A DNA stretch of 64,000 nt from Planctomycetota bacterium (GCA_014381825.1 JACNKX010000151.1:1-64000); one strand, 5' to 3'. Positions 35,729 to 45,872 are shown, numbered from the stretch's first letter. Notes: generated by a model not told the origin, from the letters alone. Numbers and translations are program-made.

Positions 35729-37444
35729 TTAGACGGGAATTACGTCCTGTTCGCTCCGTTTCGCGACGCGGTAGACCTCTTCGAGGGTTGTGAGCCCCTT
35801 CATCGCCTTCTGCACTCCGTCGACGTAAAGCGTTCTCATGCCGTCATCTATCGCTTGCTTCCGGATCTCTTGGGTCGACGCCGCTTGGAAGATTTGCTCC
35901 CGGACTGCGCCGTTGACGATCAAGAGTTCGTGAATGCCATTTCTCCCACGGAATCCCTTCTTCTGACAGTAGTTACAGCCTTTGCCGTGCGCGAACTCCG
36001 CGTTCTTCGCCGCTTCGAGCGGAATTCCCGCCTCCACTAGCGCCGCCTCACTCGGCATGTACTTCGTCTTGCAGCGACTACAGATCACCCGGACGAGCCG
36101 CTGCGCGAGTATGCCGATTACGCTGCTCGCCACCAGATACCCAGGAACTCCCATGTCTGTCATTCGCGTAACAGCACTAGGCGCATCGTTCGTATGAAGG
36201 GTACTGAAAACCAAGTGTCCAGTCAAAGAGGCCTGTATTCCCATCTGAGCAGTCTCGGTATCACGCATCTCTCCAACCAGAATGATATTGGGAGCTTGCC
36301 GCAACATGGCGCGAATGATCAGGGCGAAATCTAGCCCGATGTTATGTCGCACTTCGCATTGATTGATACCTGGGAGGTAGTACTCGACGGGATCTTCCGC
36401 AGTAATGATCTTCGTGTCCGGGCGGTTCAGAAAGTTTAGCCCAGCGTACAGCGTCGTGGTCTTTCCTGAGCCGGTTGGCCCAGTGACGAGCAAGATCCCA
36501 TTCGGTCGCTTGATAAGCTGGGTAAATTTGTCAAAGGTGTTGTCTGAGAACCCAAGTTGCTTCACGCCGACCTTGATATTGTCCTTGTCGAGCAGTCGCA
36601 TCACCACAGACTGCCCGTGGTTCGTAGGGAGAACGCTGACTCGCAGATCCAACTCCTTTTCGCCAACAGTGACTTTGATTCGACCGTCTTGCGGGCGCCG
36701 TCGCTCGGCAATGTCTAACTTGGAGAGAATCTTGATCCGTGAGAGGATGGCCGAAAGTAGCCGTCTGGGGGGGCTGTCGCGTTCCACGAGGACGCCATCA
36801 ATTCGGTAGCGGATGCGAATGTAGTCCTCGAATGGTTCGACGTGGATGTCGGACGCACGAAGCTGAACAGCTTCGCTGATCATCAGATGCACAAGTCGAA
36901 CGATTGGGGCACTATTCTCGTCAACGACCTCACCGCCTTCACCTGTTTCGCCTTCTGTTTCGGTGAAATCGATTGCGGTATCGGTGAACTCCTGGAGCAT
37001 CGAGTCGGCACTTTCGCCTTCGACCTGGCCATAGTAGCGGTTGATTGCCTCTTGAATCGCTTCATCTGGGGCTAAAGCCACGTCGACGCGCCGATTTAGA
37101 ATAAATCGGAGCTTCTCGATGGTTTCGATATCGAGCGGATCGCTCATGAGGACGACCAAAGCGTCCTCGTCATCAGACATCGGCAAGATGCCGTTTTCAC
37201 GCGCGACCGATTCGGGGACCAGCTCGATGATATTCTCAGGAATACTGACTTCGGAGAGATCAACGTAGTCGAGCTTGTGATGCTCGGCCATCGCTCGCAT
37301 CACCTCTTCGCCGGTCGCATAGTGCAGCTGGACCAAGCAATCCGCAGTCTTTTTGTTGTTGTCTCGGGCCATCCGCTCAGCTTCGGAAAGCTGATCTAGA
37401 CTGATAGTGCCTCGGCGGAGCAGTAAATCTGTGTAATCACTCAT
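35729..37444 (-). CDS. Assembly ATPase, GspE/PilB type (first copy)
   Basis: The product is 571 residues and heads the operon. An N-terminal GspE/MshEN domain (1-150) precedes Walker A GPTGSGKTTTLYAGLNFLN, Asp box, Walker B ILVGEMRDTETAQMGIQASL (GEMRD, as in PilT, not the GEIRD of the other copy), His box STLHTNDAPSAVTRM and a tetracysteine loop (CSRC ... CNYC, with FRGRNGIHELL). Two such ATPases plus PilT in one cluster suggest two extension motors for one platform. Which one pairs with PilC is not decidable from sequence. Confidence 0.94.
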   Translation of the reverse strand: MSDYTDLLLRRGTISLDQLSEAERMARDNNKKTADCLVQLHYATGEEVMRAMAEHHKLDYVDLSEVSIPENIIELVPESVARENGILPMSDDEDALVVLMSDPLDIETIEKLRFILNRRVDVALAPDEAIQEAINRYYGQVEGESADSMLQEFTDTAIDFTETEGETGEGGEVVDENSAPIVRLVHLMISEAVQLRASDIHVEPFEDYIRIRYRIDGVLVERDSPPRRLLSAILSRIKILSKLDIAERRRPQDGRIKVTVGEKELDLRVSVLPTNHGQSVVMRLLDKDNIKVGVKQLGFSDNTFDKFTQLIKRPNGILLVTGPTGSGKTTTLYAGLNFLNRPDTKIITAEDPVEYYLPGINQCEVRHNIGLDFALIIRAMLRQAPNIILVGEMRDTETAQMGIQASLTGHLVFSTLHTNDAPSAVTRMTDMGVPGYLVASSVIGILAQRLVRVICSRCKTKYMPSEAALVEAGIPLEAAKNAEFAHGKGCNYCQKKGFRGRNGIHELLIVNGAVREQIFQAASTQEIRKQAIDDGMRTLYVDGVQKAMKGLTTLEEVYRVAKRSEQDVIPV

Positions 37445-37675
37445 CGTTGTTGTGATACTCTTCCGGTGTCCAATGAATTAGACGGTCTGGCGGTACGACG
37501 ACACAGGCGAACGCTGATCGCAGAGGCGTGCCGCTCCATACATCTTGCCCTATCCGGAGTTCCTTTGTCAATAAACTAAACTCCCACAGGGTAAGGATCT
37601 GCGTCGATTTCTTGAACGCCGCGGCTTCGATAGCCCGAGAGCCTGCAGAGCGGCCAACAAGCGACAGGGAATTAC

Positions 37676-39142
37676 TCAAATTCGGCCTGGCGGGCGACCG
37701 CCGACACCTTGTTGCTTGATCCGCGAGTCGCCCAGATCGGCTCTCATGTCGTCTGCTAGTCGCTTGATTCGGTCGACAACGTCCGGATTCTGCTCGGCGA
37801 CGTTCGTCTTCTCGCCGATGTCGCTCTCCAAATCGAAAAGCGCGAGCGGGATCTTGGCCTGACTATAGTTGGTCGGCGTACCACCGACACCGCCCGGTCG
37901 ACCGTCCAGCGTTCGATAGCCGTGCGGAAAGTGCAGCTTCCACTTCCCCATTCTGACTGCTTGCAGCTCCTTGCCGTAGTACATGAAATAGGCTTCATGT
38001 GGACTTTTCGCACTAGGCTCGCCTTTGATCAGTGGCAAAATGCTTCTGCCATCGATCTTGTGGTCCGGCAACTGGCCTCCGCAAAGCTCTGCGACGGTTG
38101 GGAGAACGTCGATGGTCATGGCTGGTTCGCTGCAAGTTGTGCCAGCTGGGACGGTTCCCGGCCACCACATGATCGTCGACTCGCGACAGCCGCCATCGAA
38201 CATCGTTCCTTTGCCTTCGCGCAGCGGGCCAGCCGTGCCTGCATGATCGCCGTAGCTTAGCCAAGGTCCATTGTCAGCGGTAAAGATAACAAGTGTGTCA
38301 TCGTCGATTTCGTTCGTACGTAGCGCATCCAAGATTCGGCCCACGGACCAATCCACTTCCATCATGACGTCGCCAAAAAGCCCTCGTGCGCTCTTTCCCC
38401 TGAACTTGTCAGATACATAGAGCGGGACGTGAACCATGCTGTGCGGTACGTAAAGGAAGAACGGTTGCTCCTTATTCTTGTTGATGAAGCTGACGGCTCG
38501 TTCGGTGTATTGGGTTGTGAGTTGCTCTTGGTCCTCTCCCGTAACGCGCCCGTTGATCACTTTGTTCTTGTCGATCAGCGGTAGATGTGGCCATCGTTTC
38601 AACCGCTCTTCCATTGGCAGATCGGCGACGCCTGGATGATAGGGCCACATGTCGTTCGAGTAAGGCAGGCCGAAGTAGTCGTCAAACCCATGTTGCATCG
38701 GGAGAAACTTTTGATGGTGCCCGAGGTGCCATTTGCCGTAGCAGGCGGTGGCGTATCGCTGCCGTTTGCAAACTTCAGCGATTGTCACTTCGTTTGCATT
38801 GATGCCGATGTTGGATTTTGGACCGAGCGCTCCCAGAATTCCCACGCGAACGTTGTAACAACCGGTCAACAGCCCGGCACGCGACGCTGAACAAACCGCT
38901 TGAGTCACATAAAAGTCCGTGAACTTGCGACCTTCCTTTGCCATGCGATCAAGATTCGGAGTCTCGTATCCTTCCGCGCCGAAAGGGCCGATGTCGCCGT
39001 ACCCCATATCGTCAATGAAGATGACCACGACATTTGGCGGTCGATCAGCAGCGTTGGCGGGGTGGGAGATCACTGCTAGAGATGCAATGATGAGGAAGCA
39101 ATAAGTAAGACAATTCGGTTTGATATGTTGGCAGCAAGACAT
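37676..39142 (-). CDS. Secreted arylsulfatase-type sulfatase
   Basis: The product is 488 residues from the ATG at 39142, which has AGGAG 6 bases upstream; an earlier in-frame ATG (39166) has none. The signal peptide ends near ANAADRPPN. The active site starts [15 protein letters not shown], with the sulfatase signature [13 protein letters not shown]: Cys84 would become formylglycine, and the signature is C-x-A-S-R in place of C-x-P-S-R, a known variant. Metal ligands recur in [16 protein letters not shown]. It removes sulfate esters, typically from algal polysaccharides, in the periplasm or outside. It needs a formylglycine-generating enzyme encoded elsewhere. Confidence 0.95.
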   Translation of the reverse strand: MSCCQHIKPNCLTYCFLIIASLAVISHPANAADRPPNVVVIFIDDMGYGDIGPFGAEGYETPNLDRMAKEGRKFTDFYVTQAVCSASRAGLLTGCYNVRVGILGALGPKSNIGINANEVTIAEVCKRQRYATACYGKWHLGHHQKFLPMQHGFDDYFGLPYSNDMWPYHPGVADLPMEERLKRWPHLPLIDKNKVINGRVTGEDQEQLTTQYTERAVSFINKNKEQPFFLYVPHSMVHVPLYVSDKFRGKSARGLFGDVMMEVDWSVGRILDALRTNEIDDDTLVIFTADNGPWLSYGDHAGTAGPLREGKGTMFDGGCRESTIMWWPGTVPAGTTCSEPAMTIDVLPTVAELCGGQLPDHKIDGRSILPLIKGEPSAKSPHEAYFMYYGKELQAVRMGKWKLHFPHGYRTLDGRPGGVGGTPTNYSQAKIPLALFDLESDIGEKTNVAEQNPDVVDRIKRLADDMRADLGDSRIKQQGVGGRPPGRI

Positions 39143-39236
39143 CGGCGACTCCTGGGTGATCGGCATGAGGTGGCGTCACCAGTATCTTTGCTAACTTGGG
39201 GCGCGTCAAACACAGTTCAGACGAGGAGAAACGGTT

Positions 39237-39728
39237 GTGGCTGAGAGCTATCATGTGCGGCTGTGCAAGGAAAGCATGGTCTTCAGCGCCGCTCACTTCA
39301 TCACGTTTAACGGCGATGATTGCGAGCGGTTACACGGTCATAACTATCACGTCGAGGTTCACGTCTTCGGTGATCTCGACGACAACCAGTACGTTGTCGA
39401 CTTCATCGCATTGCGAGATTCGCTTCAGCAACTTGTGACCGAGCTGGATCACTTCATGTTGTTGCCAACTGAGCATCCGATGATTCACGTGAAGGCCAAC
39501 GAGGTGGAAGTCGACGTGACGTTCGAGGATCGGCGTTGGCTGTTTCCTCGCGGAGACTGCGTGCTGCTGCCAGTTTCGAACACGACAGCCGAGCTTCTGG
39601 CAAGCTACATCGGTCGACGATTACTTGATGATCTGGAGCGAAAGACAGGGAAACGCCCCGGGCGCATGCGAGTTGCTATCGATGAGAACGGAGGGCAGTG
39701 GGGCGTGTGCGAGTTGTTCGACGAGTGA
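39237..39728 (+). CDS. 6-carboxytetrahydropterin/6-pyruvoyltetrahydropterin synthase family (QueD/PTPS)
   Basis: The product is 163 residues, starting with GTG at 39237 preceded by GAGGAGA. Zinc-binding histidines are in FSAAHFI and LHGHNYHVEV, and the catalytic/structural acidic residue in VVDFIALRDS; LDHFMLL follows as in the family, and the glutamate CELF ends the core. QueD makes 6-carboxy-tetrahydropterin for queuosine; PTPS makes pyruvoyl-tetrahydropterin. Choosing between them needs a phylogeny. It is convergent with the lectin/beta-helix gene across a strong hairpin. Confidence 0.88.
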   Translation: MAESYHVRLCKESMVFSAAHFITFNGDDCERLHGHNYHVEVHVFGDLDDNQYVVDFIALRDSLQQLVTELDHFMLLPTEHPMIHVKANEVEVDVTFEDRRWLFPRGDCVLLPVSNTTAELLASYIGRRLLDDLERKTGKRPGRMRVAIDENGGQWGVCELFDE

Positions 39729-39744
39729 ACGAAGAGCCAGAAAC

Positions 39745-39783
39745 GCCGACAGCCTGGCCACGCAATGTGACCGGGCTGTCGGC
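39745..39783. terminator. Bidirectional terminator hairpin
   Basis: The arms GCCGACAGCCTGG (39745-39757) and CCGGGCTGTCGGC (39771-39783) pair over about 13 positions around a 13-base loop, with one G-T. It lies between two convergent genes. The flanks are A/T-rich (AAATCTATTC), so it can act on both strands. Confidence 0.7.
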
Positions 39784-39806
39784 AAATCTATTCTGTAGGT
39801 ACGTTC

Positions 39807-42800
39807 CTATTCCTTCTCGGTCCATTTGAGAATTCGGAAGCCACCATCAGCTCCTTTGAACTCGTGAGCACCAAGATCGAAGACTCGGGTCTGCGGTCGT
39901 TTTACTCCATCAAGGTCGGTGTCCAACAACAGCAAAAGGTCTTTGCCGGAGTTAATGGCGGCGGAGCCTTTCACATGTTGGTAGTCACCGTTGCTGGCGT
40001 TGCGGAACTTCGGTGCCGTGGTGATCTCCGTTTTATGTTGGGCGGTTCGGTAGAACGGTGTCCGGAACCCTGACACAAGATTATGCGTATGCTTCATTCC
40101 AGGGTAGACACTCGTCAACCCATATCGACCGCTTTTACTTGTGATGATGTTGTTGTATACACCCAAATTTCCTCGAGTCAGATAGACGCCGTAGTAGGTA
40201 TTGTCCACCAACGTACTGTTGACGATCATCGCCTCACGGGGGCTGGCTGAATAAATGCCGGAACTATTATTGGCAACAACAGAATTCGCGACGGTCAGAT
40301 CACCATAGACTTGAGCAATGGCCCAATTCTTTCCGTTTTTCACCTCACTCTTGCGTAGCGAGACATTTGCCCGATAGCTGTAAATACCGTAATTGGTGCA
40401 ATCGCGAATCTTGAGGTGGCTCAACGCCACTGTACTTTCACGGGCGTAAATGCCGTGATTGTAGCGGCTGGGATTACGAATCGTCCCGTTTGTTAACGAA
40501 ACGTTGCATCCATAGAGAATCACGCCTTCGCCCGAAATCTGTGTCCCTTCTCCGGTCGCGTCCCCATCAACGCGATAGAAGCTGATACCCTTTTTCTCGA
40601 TGTTTTTGATCTTGATGGCGGAGACCTTGATGTCGCCTGGGCGATACACACCAGACAAGGACATTCCGTACGTTGAATCTTGAGCGGTACTGTTCTTGAC
40701 TGTCCCACGTCCGGAGATTCCAAACCCCCAGTCAGACATCCCGCTGACTGAGACCTTGTCAATGGCCAAGGTAGAGCCTTCCAAGTGAATGCCGCGGCGT
40801 CCCTTGGTCATCGAGACGCTGCTAAGATTGACCACACCATATTTGTTATAGATCCCGACGTAACTGGAATTGTCGATCCGCGAGTTCCGCATATTGATGC
40901 TGCCGCGATCGGCATGCACACCGTTGTTAACATTGGTGAATTGGCAGTTCGTGATTGCGACTTTGGGGTTCCCAAACGCTTGCAACGCCGTGCCCATGTT
41001 CGCGAATGTGCAGTTTGTTAACGTTGGATGCGAGGCGTTGAAGTACAGCCCGGAGCCGCGCTTTGAACGGTTCTTGATCTCGCAGTCCGTGAGCGAAGCC
41101 GTCGAGTTTTTCGCCAGCATGCCCCATTCGGTGAAGTCAAGAAGCTTGATGTTGTTAAAGCGGTAGTTGCCGGAATTGGTGCGAATAGCATTCCTTGCAT
41201 TGCGAACCGTTCCGTTGCTGATGTTCACGTTGCAAAGGACCAGGTCAAGGGCGGCATAACCGCCGCCAGCGATTTGCGTTCCGTCACCGCTGATGTCACC
41301 ATCCACGCGAGTTAGGACAAGGCCTTCCTTGGTAATGTTCTTGAGCTTGACGTTAGAGAATTTGATGTCGCCAGGACGATAGCTCCCACCCACGTGATAT
41401 CCCGCCTGCGAATCCTGAACAACGGAGTTGGTCAGCGTACCCTTTCCGTTCCACTGGAAGCCCCAATCCGTCATGCCAGTGATGGAGACGTTGGCCACTT
41501 TGGCATTGGAGCTGTCCAGGTAGACACCTTTGACACCCTTGCTGGCGGTCAGGTCGTCGATCGTCGCGGTGCCATACTTTTGGTAGACCGCGCGACTAGT
41601 GCTGTTGGTGACGGTAACCTTGGAGAGGTCCATCGTGCCACGATCGACATACACACCGTTGGTCACGTTCGCAAATTGACAGTTAGTTACTTTGACCTTG
41701 GGGTTCCCAAACGCTTGCAACGCCGTGCCCATGTTCGCGAATGTGCAGTTTGTTAACGTTGGATGCGAGGCGTTGAAGTACAGCCCGGAGCCGCGCTTTG
41801 AACGGTTCTTGATCTCGCAGTCCGTGAGCGAAGCCGTCGAGTTTTTCGCCAGCATGCCCCATTCGGTGAAGTCAAGAAGCTTGATGTTGTTAAAGCGGTA
41901 GTTGCCGGAATTGGTGCGAATAGCATTCCTTGCATTGCGAACCGTTCCGTTGCTGATGTTCACGTTGCAAAGGACCAGGTCAAGGGCGGCATAACCGCCG
42001 CCAGCGATTTGCGTTCCGTCACCGCTGATGTCACCATCCACGCGAGTTAGGACAAGGCCTTCCTTGGTAATGTTCTTGAGCTTGACGTTAGAGAATTTGA
42101 TGTCGCCGGGGCGATAGCTCCCACCCACGTGATAGCCAGCCTGCGAGTCCTGAACAACGGAATTCGAGAGCGTGCCTTTTCCGTGCCACTGAAAAGCCCA
42201 ATCTCGCGTGCCGCTAATGTTCACACCATCGACAGCCGCCGTGCAGTTGTCCAAGTAGATGCCCTTAGAAGCCTTGTCGACCTTCACATTCTTTATCGCT
42301 GCTGTCGCGTACTTCGCGTAAATTCCGTATGTGCGGCTGTTGCTAAACGAGCTGCCGGTAATCGAGGTCGTTGCACGTTCCTGATGGATGCCTTTGCTAC
42401 AGCCGTTGAACGTACTGTCGGTAATGTTGGTTGTGGCCCCGCTGTACCCGAACACTCCAGTACCCTTGGTCGTTACCTTACAGGCCACCAGCTTGACGGC
42501 ACCACGATTCTGTTGAAGACCCGTCGCTCTCCCCGCGAACGTGCAGTTCCGGAACGTCCAATTCGTGTTGTTTCCATAGACCGCATAGCTACGGGCTCCT
42601 GAGAACGTAAATCCATTCCACGTAATATGGGATGTGTTCCACATGTACAGGCTCGCGGTCGTCACGGCACCTTTGTCTCCAGTCGCGGCCCCGGAAAGAT
42701 CCGCGACCATCAACACGGGCTTACTTGCTGGGATTCTGACGTTGCCACGCTGGAGCGATTCTTTGTAGTTGCCAGCTCCGACATAAACCTTCTCACCGGC

Positions 42801-45539
42801 CTTCACGACTCGCAAGGCTCGGGCGATTGTACGGAATGCCTTCTGAGGTGATTTTCCGTTATTGCGATCACTGCCCTTGATTCTTACGTAGTAGTCGCCA
42901 CGCAGCGGAGGATCGACCGGGCCACCCGTGGCACCACTCTCGTAGCAACCAAACTCAGAGCGTGGTCCTGCAGGTCGCTTCTTGCTGTCGAGATCCAAGA
43001 CAGAATCGGTGCCAACTGCTTTATTGATCGCAGGCGAATCATTGCGAAGATGGAAATCCGCTCCACTGACGAAACGTGGATCTACGTTGATTTCGCCGGT
43101 TCCAGCTCGAGTGTTTTGATAGTTGCCTTCCCGATTTCTGTAGAGGAGATTGTAACTGTGCGAAACGCTGCCGTAGTTCTCGATTCCGTGGCTGCGGTTC
43201 AACGCGATGATGTTATTTCGAACAGTACCGGTTGGACCCCGCTCATAGATTCCCACCCCTTCGTCGTCGTTCCCAACAACCGTGCAGTGGAAGAGGTCCA
43301 TGTGCGCCCCTTTTTCCCACTCAACACCATCATCGCCGTTGGAAGCAATCAGACAATCCGCGACGAGTGCGCGTGTCTGCTCGACATCGAGACCATCGTC
43401 CCCATTATTCAGGATGCTACAACGGCGCACGACCAACTGACCGACTTCATGAGGTCTAATCCCATCATCGCCGTTGTCCACGATATTGCAGTCTTCGATC
43501 GTTACGGATCGAGACTTATGCAAATGAAGGCCGTCTTTCCCATTCTTCGAGAAGACAGACTTCTTGACGGTGACCGTCGAGAGCTCGTTGAACTTTGCTC
43601 CATCACCTCGCAAGTTGTGAAACGAGCAACCGTCGATCGTAAGCGTCAAGTTTTTGGTTTCGAGACCATTTCCACCGCCACTGATGTCACAGCCTTTCAG
43701 CAAGCCCCCGCTGCAATTCCCCCATTTGACCACAGTTGACGAGTGCGTGAACTTCAAGCCCTCTAGCTGTGTATAGTCACCGCCATCGACAGTAACGCCA
43801 CCACGTACCAAGATTGTCCCAGCGTCTCCGGTCTTAGCACCTGTCTTGTCACCGATGAACCGAATTGGTTTGCTTGAGGTTCCATCGGCCCGATGGTTAG
43901 GACTTTCCTTGTAAGTTCCCGCACCGATGTAGACTGTGTCGCCAGCCCCTGCGACGGAAGTTGCCTTGACGATTGTCCGAAATGCTTTTTCCTTTGAGCG
44001 ACCGTCGTTGCTGTCATTTCCACTTCGTCGGACAAAGTATTCGTCGCTGCTTCCGCCACCGCCGCCGCCGCCAAGACCACCTTCGTAACAACCGATGTCA
44101 AAGCCCGCACCAACCGGTCGACGCTTACCTTCCAAATCAACTGCTTGATTTCCCGACCCCTTGTCAATCGCGGGTGAACCATCCTGCAAATGGAAATCAC
44201 TTGAGCTAACAAACTTCGGATCGGCAAAGATCTCCGAACTGGCTCGTGAAGTACCCTCCAGGTCATTGCTGCCATTGCCAAAGAAGACGTTATTGCCATG
44301 AGAGACGCCTGAACGTCCATCCAAACCATCGTCCTTGTTGAACGCAAAGATGCAGTTGGTAACGAAACCAGCCCCTTTGTCCATGTCGAGACCGTCGTCG
44401 CCGTTGTACGCGAATGTGCAGTAGTGAATTCTCGTCCGGCGATCGGTATCCTCGATCTCAATTCCGTTATCTTTGTTATGTGAGATCAAGCAGTTATAAA
44501 GAGACACATCCCCTTTTTCGATCTCGATGCCGCTATCGCGACCATTCCTTATGACGCAACGGACGATTCCTACGCTGCTCTCGTCTAGCTCGAACTCCTT
44601 ATGCTCGAAGAAATCGCACTGGAGAAACTGAATTCCGTTCGCTTTCTTGACCTCGATCTCGTCTTTCGTGAATTGAAAGTTCTGGAATTGCAGATAGTGC
44701 TTCTTCTCGACTTTTAGCTTACTCGAGTGCGTCACCTTGCCGCTATCGCCGGTGCGAGCGCCGGTTATGTCGGCGATGAAACGGATGGGCTTCGCGGCTG
44801 TGCCGCTATTGAATTTCTCCAGTTTATCGCGATAGCTTCCCGCCCCCACGTAGATCGTACTTCCCGCCTCGGCGACTGACGCCGCTTTCTTAATCGTGCG
44901 GAATGCCCGTTCCTTCGATAGACCATCGTTACTATCGTTGCCACTTGTTCGCACGAAGAAGTTCGTCGGCACGCCGACGGCACCCGCGCCCCATTCGACG
45001 GCATATTGAACGGTGGCACCGTACGGATTGGGACGTAGATCGTCCCACTTACCACCCCTGTACGCCTTGTCAAACGTAAACAGGCAAGGTTCGTTGCCAC
45101 CGTAGTTGTCTGGTTTGCGAGGATACCAATTCGTATACATTCCATTCACGGCGCGGCCGCCATTCGAGAATTGCCTGCCGTCGCTCAGCCACACCCAGCG
45201 ACCTTCGTGCCCGGCATCCGTCCCGCCCAACCAGCAGAAGTTCTTGGTGTTGTTAAGAATAAACGCTTGCTCGGCAGCCGAACGGCTTTCGATTAGTCGA
45301 CCGTTGACGCCTTCTAATTTCGTCGATTCAGCAAGAGAACGTGCTCGGCTCCAGCTGACTCGTTGGTTGACAAATTTGTAGAACTTGTTGCTTCCGGCGA
45401 AGTACGTAACGCCTGGATTGTCGCGAAGAACTTCGTCGACAGTTTTGGCTTGCGAAACTGCTGGCACGCTCAAGAGAGCTAACACAGTGGCCAGAAAACC
45501 AGCGGAACGACTACGTTGTTTCAAAGAGTTCAGAAACAT
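39807..45539 (-). CDS. Giant secreted C-type lectin plus right-handed beta-helix protein
   Basis: The product is 1,910 residues from the ATG at 45539, which begins a signal peptide (MFLNSLKQRSRSAGFLATVL...VSQA). An upstream frame to 45752 is rejected since it adds a non-signal leader. Residues about 30-180 form a C-type lectin domain (SWSRARSLAES, NFCWLGGTDAGHEGRWVWL, PDNYGGNEPCLF, KWDDLR). Then three blocks start with the DUF1565-like motif VRTSGNDSNDG...AFRTI...AGSTIYVGAGSY, each followed by parallel beta-helix coils rich in N/D ladders (NGDDGLDMDK, NGDDGIRPHE). Gly- and Pro-rich linkers (GGGGGGGSS) separate blocks. The C-terminal part repeats a unit of about 245 residues three times, two copies almost identical in DNA. 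A surface adhesin or polysaccharide-binding role is inferred. Confidence 0.88.
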   Translation of the reverse strand: MFLNSLKQRSRSAGFLATVLALLSVPAVSQAKTVDEVLRDNPGVTYFAGSNKFYKFVNQRVSWSRARSLAESTKLEGVNGRLIESRSAAEQAFILNNTKNFCWLGGTDAGHEGRWVWLSDGRQFSNGGRAVNGMYTNWYPRKPDNYGGNEPCLFTFDKAYRGGKWDDLRPNPYGATVQYAVEWGAGAVGVPTNFFVRTSGNDSNDGLSKERAFRTIKKAASVAEAGSTIYVGAGSYRDKLEKFNSGTAAKPIRFIADITGARTGDSGKVTHSSKLKVEKKHYLQFQNFQFTKDEIEVKKANGIQFLQCDFFEHKEFELDESSVGIVRCVIRNGRDSGIEIEKGDVSLYNCLISHNKDNGIEIEDTDRRTRIHYCTFAYNGDDGLDMDKGAGFVTNCIFAFNKDDGLDGRSGVSHGNNVFFGNGSNDLEGTSRASSEIFADPKFVSSSDFHLQDGSPAIDKGSGNQAVDLEGKRRPVGAGFDIGCYEGGLGGGGGGGSSDEYFVRRSGNDSNDGRSKEKAFRTIVKATSVAGAGDTVYIGAGTYKESPNHRADGTSSKPIRFIGDKTGAKTGDAGTILVRGGVTVDGGDYTQLEGLKFTHSSTVVKWGNCSGGLLKGCDISGGGNGLETKNLTLTIDGCSFHNLRGDGAKFNELSTVTVKKSVFSKNGKDGLHLHKSRSVTIEDCNIVDNGDDGIRPHEVGQLVVRRCSILNNGDDGLDVEQTRALVADCLIASNGDDGVEWEKGAHMDLFHCTVVGNDDEGVGIYERGPTGTVRNNIIALNRSHGIENYGSVSHSYNLLYRNREGNYQNTRAGTGEINVDPRFVSGADFHLRNDSPAINKAVGTDSVLDLDSKKRPAGPRSEFGCYESGATGGPVDPPLRGDYYVRIKGSDRNNGKSPQKAFRTIARALRVVKAGEKVYVGAGNYKESLQRGNVRIPASKPVLMVADLSGAATGDKGAVTTASLYMWNTSHITWNGFTFSGARSYAVYGNNTNWTFRNCTFAGRATGLQQNRGAVKLVACKVTTKGTGVFGYSGATTNITDSTFNGCSKGIHQERATTSITGSSFSNSRTYGIYAKYATAAIKNVKVDKASKGIYLDNCTAAVDGVNISGTRDWAFQWHGKGTLSNSVVQDSQAGYHVGGSYRPGDIKFSNVKLKNITKEGLVLTRVDGDISGDGTQIAGGGYAALDLVLCNVNISNGTVRNARNAIRTNSGNYRFNNIKLLDFTEWGMLAKNSTASLTDCEIKNRSKRGSGLYFNASHPTLTNCTFANMGTALQAFGNPKVKVTNCQFANVTNGVYVDRGTMDLSKVTVTNSTSRAVYQKYGTATIDDLTASKGVKGVYLDSSNAKVANVSITGMTDWGFQWNGKGTLTNSVVQDSQAGYHVGGSYRPGDIKFSNVKLKNITKEGLVLTRVDGDISGDGTQIAGGGYAALDLVLCNVNISNGTVRNARNAIRTNSGNYRFNNIKLLDFTEWGMLAKNSTASLTDCEIKNRSKRGSGLYFNASHPTLTNCTFANMGTALQAFGNPKVAITNCQFTNVNNGVHADRGSINMRNSRIDNSSYVGIYNKYGVVNLSSVSMTKGRRGIHLEGSTLAIDKVSVSGMSDWGFGISGRGTVKNSTAQDSTYGMSLSGVYRPGDIKVSAIKIKNIEKKGISFYRVDGDATGEGTQISGEGVILYGCNVSLTNGTIRNPSRYNHGIYARESTVALSHLKIRDCTNYGIYSYRANVSLRKSEVKNGKNWAIAQVYGDLTVANSVVANNSSGIYSASPREAMIVNSTLVDNTYYGVYLTRGNLGVYNNIITSKSGRYGLTSVYPGMKHTHNLVSGFRTPFYRTAQHKTEITTAPKFRNASNGDYQHVKGSAAINSGKDLLLLLDTDLDGVKRPQTRVFDLGAHEFKGADGGFRILKWTEKE
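40963..41399. repeat. Near-perfect internal duplication, copy A
   Basis: 437 bases match 41698-42134 at a constant offset of 735 bases with only two mismatches (41373 and 41376). The offset is 245 codons, so frame is kept. Flanking repeat sequence is much more diverged. Confidence 0.95.
41698..42134. repeat. Near-perfect internal duplication, copy B
   Basis: This is the partner of 40963-41399. In the protein it is the more N-terminal copy (about residues 1135-1280). The sharp fall in identity at both ends is typical of gene conversion or recent unequal exchange inside older repeats. Confidence 0.95.
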
Positions 45540-45872
45540 AACGTCACTTTCCCGTAAGTTAAGCGAATGTTTTGGACGCGAGCCTAGAAACGGCTCGTGA
45601 GGAGAATCTTTACCCAATAGACAGTTGACCTTGCATTTGAAACCTATGTCATAAACGTCCTGAATGCGGGAAATACTCGCAATCACCGCTTGCTTTGGCG
45701 AAAGAATTAAAGTGTGGAGTAAAGGCAACATGTTCATGTCGCTACGAGTCACCGATCCGCCACACGATTGATGCCTTCGCGCAACAGGTCATGCGATTCG
45801 GCTACAATGTTGATGCACCGCAACGCTGGAAACTCCTCATCGGGACAAGCTCAGCGCAACTCGCGCGCATCC
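45540..45872. promoter_or_regulatory. Divergent control region of the lectin gene and the aldo/keto reductase
   Basis: These 333 bases hold the 5' regions of two divergent genes. On the lectin side a stem CGAGCC/GGCTCG (45579-45597, loop of 7) would lie in its leader about 40 bases before the ATG. I see no confident promoter box and no further gene, although both reading frames run open through part of it. Confidence 0.4.

Noticed and set aside
37437-37679. 80-codon minus-strand ORF between the sulfatase and the first GspE-like gene
   Set aside because: It begins with TTG, has no ribosome site or recognisable motif, and overlaps neighbours at both ends; I treat the gap as noncoding.
37676-39142. 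Alanine in the sulfatase signature (C-S-A-S-R) as a defect
   Set aside because: The C-x-A-x-R form is an accepted variant of the formylglycine signature, so it is not treated as a missing residue.
40800-43800. Repeated blocks that might suggest a CRISPR array
   Set aside because: Repeats are 735 bases apart, in frame within a beta-helix gene, and there are no short direct repeats with unique spacers or cas genes.
45540-45752. N-terminal 71-residue extension of the lectin protein
   Set aside because: It puts a non-signal leader before a typical signal peptide; the ATG at 45539 fits export.
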